Assembly: GCA_028023455.1 (NCBI GenBank)
Contig: JAQFVV010000031.1
Span: 10,594,093 to 10,658,092 of the forward strand
DNA: 64,000 bases
Direction: 5' to 3'
Origin: Epiperipatus broadwayi
Taxonomy: Eukaryota; Onychophora; Udeonychophora; Euonychophora; Peripatidae
Below are positions 21,021 through 32,332 of the stretch, piece after piece. The position numbers and the translations under genes were made by a program. The first letter of the stretch is position 1, and each line of letters starts with the position of its first letter. A model generated the notes under the pieces. The model saw nothing but the letters and a program-made list of their open reading frames with translations. It searched no databases and had not been told where the DNA came from.

Positions 21021-21289
21021 ATTACTTATTTGCCAAGCTGCTATTCTATATTTAACTTTATACTTTCTCTCCTACTCTTCAAACCCTTTTGCACAGAAAG
21101 ATGAAAAATTTTTACTTTCAAAAACGATCGATCAATAGCCACGTGTAACTTAAGCTTCTAAACGTTACCTTTTACCTCAAAATAACTAACTGTTCTTAAA
21201 TTAAAATTTAAAAAAAAAAACTTTAGTAGCAGTGTACAATTTAGTTATAGAAATCCTTACATTAACACACATTCAACAAAAAGATTTTT

Positions 21290-21350
21290 ATGCACGTGAA
21301 AATGCGAAGGTAGGACCTCTACAGGTCTTAACCACAAGCTTAGTACACAT
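21290..21350. repeat. 48-bp motif shared with 62.77 kb
   Basis: The block 'gaaggtagg.cctctacagg' followed by 'tcttaaccacaagctta' occurs here and again at about 62,777-62,816 with only a few changes, in the same orientation. It lies just upstream of the minus-strand LINE and may be its 5' region or an unrelated repeat. Confidence 0.7.
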
Positions 21351-21454
21351 TATATGTCTGTAATGGTTTATACATTAAAATACTATAATTAATAAAAATA
21401 TATATTAGTTGTTTTCTTAATAAGAATGATCCAATTATTCATAATAATAATAAT

Positions 21455-21545
21455 ATTTAGAAGGGATTTGAACTCAGACTTTCAAACTCTCTATAGCTAT
21501 TCATTCCATCTTATACAACCGATGCACATGACCACATACATCTTT
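21455..21545 (-). repeat. Fragment of modular repeat, subfamily A
   Basis: Minus-strand match to the tRNA-like end of the repeat: 'tttgaactcagactttcaaa', then 'ccatcttatacaaccgatgc' and 'acatgaccacatacat'. The body is missing. Confidence 0.65.
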
Positions 21546-21806
21546 GTAAACATTTTCCACACATTGTACAATGGTGTCTCTCTTTTTAGTAATATTTCAT
21601 TTTTTCTTTTTATTATTGAAAGAACTTTTATTCCAAGAACAAAATGTTGTTTATAGTTTTGTAACAGTTTAAATGTTATATAACATTATTAATTCTTTTT
21701 CGTAACATTTCACTAAATTTTAAATACTTAATTCTTTTTTTTTTTTTACCCTTTTTCTACATTGTCTCGTTTCAGTTGAAAGTTTAAATTTACTGTCTTT
21801 GGCATG

Positions 21807-21898
21807 TGTCATAGCATCGGCTGAGAAGCGAACCCGCTAACCCGGGACAACTGCTTGTAAGGCAGCTGTGCTGACCTCTCGACCACCAATGCTTGACA
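21807..21898 (-). mobile_element. tRNA-like SINE copy 5
   Basis: Complete tRNA-like body. The plus strand reads 'tgtcatagcatcggctgaga' to 'accaccaatgcttgaca'. The acceptor halves and flanking TGTCA/TGACA extension are both well preserved. No obvious A-tail and no clear target duplication. Confidence 0.85.
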
Positions 21899-21899
21899 T

Positions 21900-22500
21900 A
21901 TTCTTAATGAAGTATCAATCATTTTTTATTTATTGATATAAGTATTTATTATATTAAGAATATTTTAATTACATTTATACTTTATTTTTCCAGATAATTA
22001 AAGATATACCATAATAAAGGCCGTAAAATATAATCAAGACAGAAGGTAAAATTTGTACAACATTATATAATTTATATAAAATAAATACAAATTTTAAAAG
22101 AAATCGTAGAAATATTTTTATATAATATTCATAAAAAACATTGTTTATTTTATTTATTTTAATATTATAAACCAAATATTGCTCTTAATGTTTTTTTATT
22201 TAAATAAACAATTAGATAAATAATATTTTTTATGTATCAAAATCCATTTATTTATTTTATAGCATTCTGGCTTCGTCTGTTGAATTAAAAATGTATATTT
22301 ATAAAAGTTGTAATTTTGCTAATAAGCAATAGATAAAATAATATGTCTAATAATTCATTACTTGTGCACTTTGATAAAGTGAAATGTTCATGAGTTTGAA
22401 GTTATTGGATTGAAGCTCAACCCATCCCATGCAGTGCTTGAATATCATATGATCTGATAATATTCATCTATTATATTTTATTTCATAAAACATATTTTTT
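21900..22500. other. AT-rich stretch without recognisable genes
   Basis: A minus-strand open frame at 21,975-22,175 is low-complexity (Tyr/Phe/Leu/Ile-rich) and has no recognisable motif. Nothing else is seen. Confidence 0.45.
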
Positions 22501-22504
22501 TATA

Positions 22505-22900
22505 ATCAGGCAAAAACTCTCCATATAGTAGTGCTACCTTGTGCGAACCAAAATAATTACTGGATGCCAGAAGGCTTGTGCATAAAATCCCTATCTAGTG
22601 CCTACTCATCCAATATCCCCAGACTAGTTTCTGGCTTGTGACCTTCATCAGTGAGGAGCCTTGGATCTGAGAGCACTGCACCTAGATCTTAGATCTAATG
22701 CTCACTGATGAAGGCCACAGGCCAGAAACTAGTCTGCGGATATTGGATGAGTAGGCACTAGATAAGAATTTTATGTACAAGCCTTCTGGCATCCATTGAT
22801 TACTCTGGTTAGCACAAGGTGGCACTACTATATGGAGAGTTTTTGCCTGTGTAATAACAGTTATGTGCTAGTGTGAGATGGTGATCATGTGATATTTTTT
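22505..22900. repeat. Fold-back family D, copy 3
   Basis: Left arm 'aggcaaaaactctccatata' at 22,508; closing arm 'tatatggagagtttttgcct' at about 22,848. The inner blocks 'gactagtttctggcttgtg' and 'cacaggccagaaactagtc' pair around a centre near 22,679. This is one of the most symmetric copies. The right flank adds the outer extension 'gagatggtgatcatgtgat'. Confidence 0.88.
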
Positions 22901-23236
22901 TCTGTTTATATAATTTGATTCCTTTTGGCAAAAAAGATAAAGCTTTCTTAAATAGGTCCTTTAGCAGATTTGGAGAGGATGGATAATATATACTTCTAAT
23001 TGTAGTACTTAACATAATAAATAAAAATATTCATATTTTATTCAAGGTAATCATCCAACCTGTATAAGTCTTACATATGTAATAAATCATTCACTTACCA
23101 ACCGATATTGGATGGTTAGCTGAATGGTTTATAAACTGGAGATCTGCAGAAATCTTAAATTTTTTAAAACTCGCAGCATTCAAATAACATTCAAATTTCA
23201 TTCAGATTTCAACACAATCTTGGCATGACATAGCTC

Positions 23237-23492
23237 GAAAAAACAAGATTAACAAGTTATCCTTGATCACTTTTTTTTTGCATAAACATCTAATATGATA
23301 ATAAGAAATACTTGCAATTAAGTTTCATAGAAGAAAATAATCTAGTAATGAGAAAAGGAACATATTTAAAAATAATTTATTCATTACTAGATTATTTTCT
23401 TCTATGAAACTTGATTACAAGGATTTCTTATTATCATATTAGATGTTTAATGTAAAAAAATGACCAATGATAGCTTGTTAATCTTGTTTTCT
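23237..23492. repeat. Fold-back with about 115-bp arms, unrelated to family D
   Basis: Left arm 23,237-23,351 and right arm 23,381-23,492, with a loop of about 29 nt. Conserved blocks are 'aaacaagattaacaag' / 'cttgttaatcttgttt' and 'catctaatatgataataaga' with its complement. 'tcatagaagaaaataatcta' is perfectly mirrored near the centre. Confidence 0.88.
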
Positions 23493-24173
23493 CCAGCCAG
23501 AAATCACTCTCTGCTATAGAATTTCCTTCACTTCTAACTATTAAATGGAATAATCAATAATTCACATCGAATAGTTGAAAATGAATTGCCTTAACATATT
23601 TTATGCTCCTTTTATAAAGCGTTGTCTGTTGGTGAAACACTATGTTTATCTATAGCTTAAAAACTAATCTACCTTTCTAATCAAAATGTTTTTTCATAAA
23701 CATTTTCAACCTTTTAATCCTTTTTGCCTCAATAATTTAATCATCTTATTTTCTTGTTTATGTAACTTATAAAAGATTTCTTCTGCAGATTTATCTTTAA
23801 TAATAATTATTTTTTTCTTTTTATAAATTATCCAAAGACTACCATTTTCACAATTATTCTATTGCTTTTAATTTTTAATGTTTGCAAATAACCCATTAAA
23901 TATGAAAATATACAATAATCCATATTTACTCACAAAACCTGAACCTCATCTACAATCAAAATATTATAATATCCCTGCCCTTGATGAGTACATATTACAG
24001 AATTATATACATTGTTTCATATACTTGCTCTATTCCACAAATAGTCCCAAACTAGCCAATATCTATCTCTTCCCTGCTCTAGTTTCAAATTAAGAATTCA
24101 AAATACTTTGAATGAAATATGCAAACTGCTGAAATTCTTCAAAATTATGTCTTACCAAAAAGTATATATATAT

Positions 24174-26025
24174 TGTAACGGTCTCTGCCTGCATCTCTAT
24201 ACACATTGAGCATGACATGTGTTTTCTAACATCGAGCAGCAATTAAGAAATATTCAAAGGCATCCAAAATATACATTACTATAATCATACCTTTGAAAGG
24301 TTCGTTTACTGCAACCTTTGCACACCACCTTAAGAAAGAGATTGCTCCCCTTCCCAAGGGATATGATCATGTGATTAATTATATTCTCTTATATTTTCTT
24401 TTTTTATATATATAATCAATAGAAAAGTGAATGCCTAATGAATGATTCCCGATCCCGGTAAGTTTAATCCCTGACTATCTCAATCAACTCATGATCTTGG
24501 GATGGTAGTTTGTTGCTTCGTTAACAGAAAAGGTCAAACAATAATATCTTTATCAAATACACAGCACAATGCCATACTTTAAAATTAGATGTTAAATTTA
24601 TTAAGCCCTCTATGATTATATAAATATTTACAGAATAAAGAAGAGAATAAACACACACACATAAACGATATTAATTAAAATTCAAGCGTATACATAAATT
24701 TTAAATATTTTCATAAATGGGAAAGGAATGGTCTGAAATTCTCCCCTGCTTACACTTTAAACTCAAAACTTGGAAAAAATTACTTATACAAAAACAATGT
24801 ATTGGCCATGGTATGCACGTGTTTCATAATAAACAAAAATGATTTAGCCATGAGTTAATGATATTTGAATCTTAAAAGTTCCATAATATGAGTCCTGCAT
24901 GTGGCGGACAATAATAATTATTTGGAACACTTTATAACACACTTTTATTCCTTATGGAAACAATCCTGCACGTAACAGATGGAATAAATTTACAAGGGGA
25001 ACAAACTCGTGCTCAATTACAATTTGAATCTTAAAAGTTCCATAATATGAGTCCTGCCCATAGCGAACAATAATAATTATTTGGAACACTTTCTAACACT
25101 TTTATTTTTTATGGAAACAATCCTGCACATAGCGAATGGAATAAATTTACTATTATTACAAGGCGAAACACATACATCCAATGACCAAACCACCCAATTA
25201 TTTCTATTTAACTATTTTGAAATATTTCCTATACTTCAATGAATTACATGTACCTTTATGTTAAAATTACAAAAGAAATATTTATAACTGAATTACGCAA
25301 TTCATTGATTCATTTAATAATAGCAATATTAGTAAAATAATGAATTACTAGTAATAAGACACAAAAATAGATATAAAAACATAAATAATACTTCCCGAAG
25401 GCTTTATTCTTCTCCAGGCTAAGATTTTGAGGGCAATATATATCTGCTGTGCAGATGATTACTTAACAGGGCTTCAATGAAGGTTGGAAAATTGTCCATA
25501 GCAGCTACACTTTTAAAAAATAGAAAGTCACATCACTGGATGGCTATGTAGGTCTTCGAGCGGTGCGAATGTACCGAACTTGGTCTTCTACTCCATGTCC
25601 ATTGCTTTATCACAAATAAATCTTGATTCCATTCCCTTAGTGATATAAAACATTAGCTTAAATTTCACTTTCTTTTGTTTAATTGGGTAGTATTCTTTCT
25701 CCCTTCGGTTAATACTTATTAGGAAATGTATCTGATAATAATAATTTCAATTGTATTTTTCTTTCTTAGTCCCATAAGTCTCATATTTCTTGGTCTGCAC
25801 CTTTTAAAATACATCCAGCTATTAATGACTCTTCCACTTATTCAGCATTCCGAAAAAATATTTTTTTACACTCATCATTCTGCTTTTCCATCTGTACACT
25901 CCGAAAACTATACTGCTAACTCAAAGAGAATGGGTAAGAGTGTCTGTGAATATGAATGAATATAACCCAGCTAACTAATTAAATTTCACCTGACCAGCCT
26001 TTATATATCCCCCCCCCCCATTACA
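24174..26025. mobile_element. Possible long LTR or TIR element with TGTAACGG...CCATTACA ends
   Basis: The ends form an 8-bp inverted pair with one mismatch and are TG...CA. Read on the minus strand, a TATATAAA box lies just after the start, following a G-run. An internal direct duplication sits at 24.86-25.17 kb. No protein domain is visible and no target duplication could be matched, so the call is weak. The same terminal octamers occur 17-18 nt apart at 29,958-29,982. Confidence 0.25.
24863..25170. repeat. Tandem direct duplication, about 159-bp period
   Basis: 'atttgaatcttaaaagttcc' at 24,863 recurs at 25,022. Both units go on with 'ataatatgagtcctgc', 'caataataattatttggaac' and 'atggaaacaatcctgcac'. 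The units differ at several positions and by small indels, so the duplication is not very recent. Confidence 0.9.
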
Positions 26026-26029
26026 GGGT

Positions 26030-26900
26030 GTATTCTCTCATCCCCTCCACAAGTAATTGCTTTTACATTTCTGTTTTTAATTAAATTATTAATCCCTGTT
26101 TTTAATTACTTAAGTCCAAACAATGGATTTAATTTTAGCTATCTCTTTGGAAAAAAATTTGTCTTACGATAACTTTATCTTTTAATTAATTTCAGAATTT
26201 CACAGACCATTTAAATTCCAATCCCTTGATTTCTTTAAACAATAAAATAAAATCACATTTATTTAATTAAATAATTTTGAGTAGGTGTCAAGCCGAATAA
26301 CCACTGATACAATTTCTACATTTTTTTTCCAAAAACATTATACAATAAAAGAAAGAGGTCATTGGCTTTCTTGCAGTCATGAACATTAAGTTCTAAAAAA
26401 AAAAAAAAATTATAAAACTTAAACTGTATACTTGTTGTCACATAAAAATTGTTTTTAAGTTTTCCAAAAAGAATATTCAACAAGCAACAGAAAAAAAAAT
26501 ACATTTGAGAATCTAAACTAAAATCAAAATAAAACATGTTTACTGATGGGTTACTTGCAAATACATTTTCAGTTTCTCTCAATAATTTCTTTAATCTCCT
26601 GCCATATTTATTCATATCATAAATAAAAAAAATATATAGCATTTATTAACAGCAAATAACATATTTACATGTGGTGTCCACATTTGTTTATTTATAAGCG
26701 TATTATCATCATTCATCCTATTTATTTACAATATATTGTGTGTGTAAGCAACAGAGAAAATATACCTGCACAGACCACTCCTTTTATTATAATATGTACA
26801 TTTGTTTGAGCTGCAACTATGCTTGCAGCCATCTTTGTGGCAGTCATTTAAGACTGACTGTCACAATATGTGTGTGTGCGCGCAATTAATATAATCTTTT
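26030..26900. other. AT-rich stretch without recognisable genes
   Basis: A 108-codon minus-strand frame (26,316-26,642) crosses poly-A runs and is rich in Phe/Tyr/Leu. No motif is seen, and I regard it as chance. Confidence 0.45.
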
Positions 26901-26909
26901 TTTCCCATG

Positions 26910-26992
26910 TGTCAAAGCATTGGCTGGGAAGTGAACCTGCAAATCTGGGACAATTGCTTGTAAGGAAGCTGTGCTGACCACTCAACCACCAT
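26910..26992 (-). mobile_element. tRNA-like SINE copy 6 (diverged)
   Basis: Plus strand reads 'tgtcaaagcattggctggga' to 'gctgaccactcaaccacc'. A T7 run lies just to the left at 26,897-26,903, fitting an A-tail on the minus strand. The B-box is degraded ('aggttcacttcc'). Confidence 0.75.
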
Positions 26993-27002
26993 TAAACTAT
27001 TT

Positions 27003-27197
27003 TCATATAGTTATATAATACTCAAAAACTTGAGATATGCAAGTTAGTGTGAAGAGATATAAGAAAATAAAATTTATATTTAATAGCACTAAGCCAGCAG
27101 ACAATTCTAGCCAGAATCACATGTACAATTCATCAATATACCTTTTCATATTAATTTGTATATCTCAAGTTTTCGAATATTACATAACTATATAAAA
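27003..27197. repeat. Fold-back with about 35-bp conserved arm tips
   Basis: 'atagttatataatactcaa' plus 'aacttgagatatgcaa' on the left pairs with 'tgtatatctcaagtt' plus 'cgaatattacataactat' on the right. The interior is poorly matched. Confidence 0.65.
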
Positions 27198-27387
27198 AAA
27201 GCTTAATGTTTGATATTTATATAATCTATTTAATATTTATTTATTTCTTAATTTCTTTTTCTGTGATACAACATCAATATCCCACATCCTATCTGTTTTG
27301 ACTTTAGTAACAAACATACTTTTAATTTGGAATTATTTTACTTAATTCATACAATAATATTATTGTGACTCTATTTTTAATAGTTCC

Positions 27388-27434
<47 letters not shown>

Positions 27435-27470
27435 AAAATAGTTTTGATTATATATATATATATATAATCA
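27388..27470. repeat. (AT)n microsatellite with flanking inverted 'atagttttgattatatata'
   Basis: A TA run of about 40 nt is followed by 'gttttgattatatatata' and its complement 'tatatataatcaaaac'. Open frames over it are artefacts. Confidence 0.8.
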
Positions 27471-27739
27471 AAACTACCCCAAATCCAAAATTCAACCAGA
27501 CCAGCATACAAATAATATTAAAACACTACCAAAGGTTTCACTGCTACAAGCAGACTTCTCAAGTGCAAAGAACTACAAAAACTACACAATATATTATAAC
27601 ATTTTGCATTTTGTTAGGCCTCTACACAAACTGCGCATGAGTTGATCAAGTTATGTCAAAAAGAAGAAAGTTGTATTTCTATTTCTAAAAATATAACTAT
27701 ATTTCCTGATCAAACTCAGCCTATTAATTGTTGAGGATT

Positions 27740-27947
27740 ATGCTATTGATGAAATCAGCTTTTAATTTATTTAATATGGGCATCAGGTCCTTTTATTCTA
27801 AAGAGACCACAGAAATCTGTCGCCAGCACGTCTCGCAAATAAAAAAAGAAAATACTTTTAAACTAATCGGTATTGCATCATACAGTAACGAGAATTATTT
27901 TTTTAAAATATTATTATTCCTGGAATTTATTAAACACATTGGCAAAG
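27740..27947 (+). CDS. Weak candidate first exon, unknown protein
   Basis: An ATG at 27,740 opens a 70-codon frame beginning 'MLLMKSAFNLFNMGIRSFYS', which looks like a mitochondrial presequence: hydrophobic with Arg/Lys/Ser and no acidic residue in the first 20. It is followed by a mixed-composition segment ('ETTEICRQHVSQIKKENTFK'). A possible splice donor AAAG|GTAAAT lies at 27,947/27,948; without splicing the frame stops at about 27,964. The composition is less biased than in most chance frames here. I recognise no family. It may be chance or an unrecognised transposon piece. Confidence 0.25.
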
Positions 27948-28289
27948 GTAAATTATATATTTAAACATCACTAAAATAATATTAATAAATTTAATAATAA
28001 TTAATACCTATTATTAATAACGCACAATGAAAAAGGTTGATAAAAGTAAAATCTCTTTTATTCCAACAAACTAAAAATATTTGTAAGTTAAATTACGAAT
28101 TAACTAAACTGGAGAGAACATGAATCAATTTATAAAAAACAGTTGGATAAAGTAATTTAATAATGTTCACTTATTACAATTCATTTCCAAGATCTTGTAT
28201 AAAATTATTTAAATGAAAGTCTCTTTAATAAAAAAATTAATGTCTATATCGGAATTATTTTAAGACTTGTTTGCAAATGCTTAATTTTG

Positions 28290-28663
28290 TCACAATCAGG
28301 AATAAGTAGTCTTACCGGTAAGTTTGAGTGAATTCACGCTGGTTATAGATAATTATGCATAGTTTTTCGGAGTTAAAATGAGCTCACAACCTTTGATTAT
28401 TAGTTGATATTGGTGCTGGTTCCATAGGCTAGTCGCGTAAGCTTTTCTGGTGTCCATCGGTAACGATGTCAACTAAAGCTCCGGTCTACTCTCGTATGAA
28501 GAACTTTTTCATCATAGAGTGGTCTGGATTCTTTAATCCAAAACCAACCAAAAGAATATCAGGCAAACCAAGACGTTCCACCAACCGAAGCCCTCTATTT
28601 TATACTAGAGGTCCAGTTTTCAGACTTCTGTGCATATCTTTTGTTTGTCAAAATATACGTTGA
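28290..28663 (+). other. Higher-complexity island with a 65-codon frame
   Basis: G+C rises clearly between about 28,290 and 28,640. An ATG at 28,466 opens a 65-codon frame, basic overall ('KPTKRISGKPRRSTNRSP'), ending in TGA at about 28,661. A strong-looking donor string (CCG|GTAAGT) lies at about 28,316 and a T-rich tract ending in CAG near 28,718. These could be parts of a small gene, an untranslated exon or an old transposon. No domain is recognised. It is not repeated elsewhere in the window. Confidence 0.25.
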
Positions 28664-28989
28664 TAATCTTATATATTTTTTATAAAATTTATGTTACAAA
28701 GTCTTTATTTTTTTCAGCATAATTCTGCCATCTTTAATTAGTTGAAATATTTTACTTTCTTTTATCTAGATTGGTAATTTGTGTCTTTTGTTCTCTCCAA
28801 TTCTAACTTTTATTTCTAATTAATTAAAAAAAAATATGAAAGAATAATTTAACTTTCATTGTACGTTATTTTTTTTTAAAAAAAAAATTTTAGTAAAAAA
28901 AAAATCTAAATTTACTTTTACTTTCTTTAGCTTTTACCAAATGCTAATATATTTGCAACGTATATAAATAAACGTTACAATATATAATA

Positions 28990-29414
28990 TTAAACATTAC
29001 CCACAAATCCATTCACTTCCCATCCACCCTTAATATTAAAAGAACTCTTAAATAAATTAATTGCTTCAGAATAATAAATTTTCAATAATAAAGTTTCTTT
29101 AATTCTTCTTTTCATTTCATTTCTTTTAAAGAAGACAACCTTAGCTTCATCAAAATCAATAGTGTGGCCTGTATCTTTTTCATGGTCATACAAAGCAGAA
29201 CTAAGATATCTATTTTAACTCTACTTTTATGAACCTTTATTCTTTCATTTAAACTCAAACTACTCTGACCTATGTAAACCTTCTTACGAAATAAACAAGG
29301 GATGAAATATACTACACCAGGAATAGTTTTTCTACCAAAAATTTCTTTTGTATTATTTAATAAATTATTCAATGTAACACCCCTTTTCCAAGCAATTTTC
29401 TTTTTTCCAAACAA
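28990..29414 (-). pseudogene. Penelope-like GIY-YIG endonuclease domain
   Basis: After the stop at 29,415 the same frame continues 'FGKKKIAWKRGVTLNN'. The nuclease core is 'PGVVYFIPC' (GVVY, about 29,306-29,318) and 'KKVYIGQS' (YIG), with the conserved Arg in 'LNERIKVHKS' at about 29,240. A frameshift near 29,200 moves the rest ('YDHEKDTGHTIDFDEAKVV', with H and the late acidic residues) into another frame that runs to 28,990. In this family the nuclease is thought to cut target DNA for primed reverse transcription. Confidence 0.88.
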
Positions 29415-29945
29415 TTAACTATTGCTACATACAATTTTATAAGAAGACAATTTAAATGGCAAAGAAATAAAATCATATTTTTCTTTAACCTTTACATCCT
29501 TACAAATATTACTATTAAATAAAATACTTTTAACAAATACATCAGAGTAACTAATCCTCAAGTAATCTTTATAAAATTGATATTTCTGAAACAAAGCTAC
29601 CCCACTAGAATTATTTAATTTATTATTCCTATGACAATAATTCCTTAAAGCAGCTACTTTATGAGATACAGACTGATAGCTATCAGGTTTAATTATAGAT
29701 CTTAATTCTTTACTTTTAACAAAATGACTGCACAGTAAACAATTAGTCTCTACATTTCTAATCACCAAAAGATCTAAAAATTTTAACTTACCAAAATCTA
29801 ACCCACCCTCTTTCTAACACAAATTTTATAAAAGGATCAAAACAATTAAACTCATTTACAAATTCCTTCAATTTATCATTCTCAAAAACAAATAAACAAT
29901 CATCAACATATCTGACAAATAACTTTACATATAAACAATTCTTAT
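29415..29945 (-). pseudogene. Penelope-like reverse transcriptase, C-terminal part
   Basis: The frame from 29,940 reads '...KLFVRYVDDCLFVFEND', with YVDD at 29,899-29,910, followed by 'EFVNEFNCFDPFIKFVLE'. One frameshift later 'GKLKFLDLLVIRN' matches the conserved FLD segment that follows the YxDD box in Penelope RTs. The frame then runs 'ETNCLLCSHFVKSKEL' and 'SHKVAALRNYCHR' to a stop at 29,415. The upstream RT motifs are absent (truncation). Confidence 0.88.
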
Positions 29946-29957
29946 ATATATATATAT

Positions 29958-29982
29958 TGTAATGGGCACATACACCGTTACA
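29958..29982. repeat. Short inverted repeat TGTAATGG...CCGTTACA
   Basis: An 8-bp inverted pair with one mismatch and a 9-nt spacer, directly beside the truncated 5' end of the Penelope-like element. The octamers match the ends of the possible element at 24,174-26,025. This may be a deletion remnant or coincidence. Confidence 0.4.
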
Positions 29983-29984
29983 TT

Positions 29985-31940
29985 ATTTTTTTTATTAAAC
30001 ACAAAAAAAGAAAAGTTTGTAAATAAAAACTTTTTTTTAAGAATTAAAAATTGAAATTAAATATCATCTAAACTCAAATATATATATATAAAATCACACA
30101 GATGAAAAAAAATTATTACAATAAAACTTTATTAAAAATAGAAAAAGTATTTTAAAAGCAAAAACCTAAAAAGATTTAGAGATAAAAATATATCTTTAAT
30201 TTTGGAAAACACATTAATTAATCATAAAATGAAAATGATTGTTTTAATTAGTTAAATGTAAACTAGTCCTTGGGCATTTAAAATGTATAAGCAAAGGTCA
30301 GATAGGAGAGAAAAACAATGGGATCAGAATGGCCAATAAAAGAAATCACTCATGGAATCGGACCTCAGTGAAAAGACCATCACCATTGTTGTGACGTAAT
30401 GTCCACTGGATCTGAAAGTCTATTATAAAAAGTTAGTGAAGAAAGAGCTGGGAGAGAGATGTATGACAGCAGTGGTGATATGTGTTAGTGCGGAGTTGAA
30501 GGAGAAGGGATTGAAAAGATGCACTCTTCAATCCCTTCAGTTCTGCTAAGAAAGAAAGAGAAATGACCAATCGTTTTCCACATTGAGGACCAGCTAAAGT
30601 AAAAGACCTCCGGATGAATAAATAAACAGCCAACAGAATACCAATCTCTTTAGGACGGCATGGGAATTCATGTTCAAATGGCAAGCAATGGATAAAGATG
30701 AACTTTTTAAAAACCGTAAAAACTTTATGAACTCTAATAAGCTTTAAATATATTTCTAAAACTCCAGTATACTAAACAATAAGAACTTTAATTTTAGAAC
30801 TTGTTCCGTATTTAAAATCATTAAAATAGAATCCTATCTGACCAACTTAATTTATTAATAAGTAATTTTATTTGGTGTATTTCTTTTGTAAAATCATTTC
30901 CATTTTTTTTTTTTGTTCTTTTAAGTTTTATTATGATTTTTTGTTTTTCATTAAACTAAATTATATAAATGTTAAACTTAAGTCAGGCATGAATGGCTAT
31001 ATAGATTTGTAAAGTTATATTAGTTTTATTAGGTTAGGGAAATCTTGGGTTATTTGTTTCATAGTTAAATGGGGTCAATGGATTGGATATATTGGTGTAA
31101 TTAGTAGATGTAATATGAGATTTGCTATGTGCAGAATCGCAGTATATGCTGCACTCACCCGTTTTGCCTATGGAAGGGATAATAAGATGGAGACCGCAGT
31201 CCCTTCCTATGGAGTTTTTTTATTGCTCTTCTCATCAGATAGATATAGTATTCCTATCTGGACAAAAGTCAATTGTGTCTCTTAACCTATATTTGTGCTG
31301 TCATATTTGTATTACATTGAATACATTGATATAACAGGTGGATTGACGTTGGTTTAACTGCAAACTTTTGGCCTAAGCTTAAATAAGGGATAAAATATTT
31401 TCTTTTCAAATGCAATCTATGTAATCTATTCATACTCGACACTCTAAATGCATTAAATCTAAGTTGGGTATAGACGCTTGCATGGATTTGTTATCAGTTA
31501 ATTATGTTTTTGGTTTTCATATTTGATCAAAATATATAGCCATTCGGTAAATAATGATACCTTATGGTGAGTATCTAAAATGTATTTATTCGGATGTCCT
31601 TTAAGTTATTGGTGTCATTGCAGCATCTTATGATGAATGCCATTGGGTTTCTTATAAATTTCCCTCTGCTATTCCATCAATGACTTTATATTTTGATTGT
31701 TTATGTTTATTTTGAAATGTTTTTAACTGTGTAATCTATGTAACTGATCTATACTCAACATTATAAAACAAACTTTTATAAATCCAACTGTGCAAACTTA
31801 TAAAAATTAAAATGTAAATTTATAAAAAAAAAATTTTTAAACTTACGTATCTGTCTACTTTATAAATTTTCTAGGTTCAAATGCCTAGTGGTGCACTGTA
31901 GTCTAGATTACATTTAGTCACCACATTCACCCTGATCATT
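29985..31940. other. Intergenic stretch with a more complex island at 30.34-30.70 kb
   Basis: Between about 30,340 and 30,700 the sequence is less AT-rich. It includes a TATA-like 'ctattataaaaagttag' at about 30,419, resembling the promoter and leader of a retroelement or gene. It also has the short inverted pair 'gaagggattgaaaagatgc' / 'ttcaatcccttc' at about 30,502-30,540. No protein domain was found on either strand. The rest is AT-rich. Confidence 0.4.
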
Positions 31941-31941
31941 A

Positions 31942-31999
31942 TAATATATATATGTGTGTGTGTGTTTTGTTGTGTGTGTGAGAGAGAGAGAGAGAGGGA
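31942..31999. repeat. Compound (AT)n(GT)n(GA)n microsatellite
   Basis: A TA run is followed by GT and then GA runs. Nothing coding. Confidence 0.9.
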
Positions 32000-32332
32000 G
32001 CATGGATTTCTGAATTACAGAGGATTATTAAGGGCTCTAGATTGTGAAAACAAATAGGTAAATGAGATACTAAAGTGAAATAAAGAAATACAGAAATGCT
32101 GAAATAATCTATGATAGACCATCCTGCAAAGAATTGATAGAAATGATCTCATAATATAGCGCCAATGTATCCATCCTTCTGTAGATCCACATCCTATAAA
32201 ACTAATGTATATAATAGTTGAACATTTTTTCAACGTTCAAAAACGAAGAATTTTTTAAACAAGTAATCCATGGTTAGTTAATTATCTAATAACAATCATT
32301 AAATTGATATATAGCTATTCTTAAATAGAAAA

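Larger units (their letters stand above)
16359..21030 (-). mobile_element. CR1/L2-like non-LTR retrotransposon, nearly full length, inactive
   Basis: On the minus strand, going 5' to 3', the element encodes an ORF1 with a PHD-like zinc finger, a coiled coil and an SGNH-hydrolase (esterase) domain. ORF2 follows with an AP-type endonuclease, a reverse transcriptase and a C-terminal Cys/His knuckle. It ends at an ATCAC tandem near 16,360, the 3' ending also seen at 5.07 kb. PHD plus esterase in ORF1 and a short tandem 3' end are known in the CR1/L2 group, hence the assignment; the exact clade is uncertain. Reading frames are broken at least five times, so it is not expected to be active. The 5' boundary is uncertain and could reach about 21,345. 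Confidence 0.88.
28970..29945 (-). mobile_element. 5'-truncated Penelope-like element (RT + GIY-YIG)
   Basis: Minus strand, from an (AT)n tract at about 29,946 down to about 28,985. It encodes the end of a reverse transcriptase with a YVDD box, a connecting segment with a Cys pair, then a GIY-YIG endonuclease and tail. An RT joined to a C-terminal GIY-YIG nuclease is the hallmark of the Penelope-like class. The copy is broken by a frameshift near 29,810, an in-frame stop at 29,415-29,417 and a frameshift near 29,200. Only about the last third of the RT is left, so it is dead on arrival. Confidence 0.9.

Noticed and set aside
26316-26642. 108-codon minus-strand frame
   Set aside because: Composition mirrors local A-runs. 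No motif and no conservation evidence.
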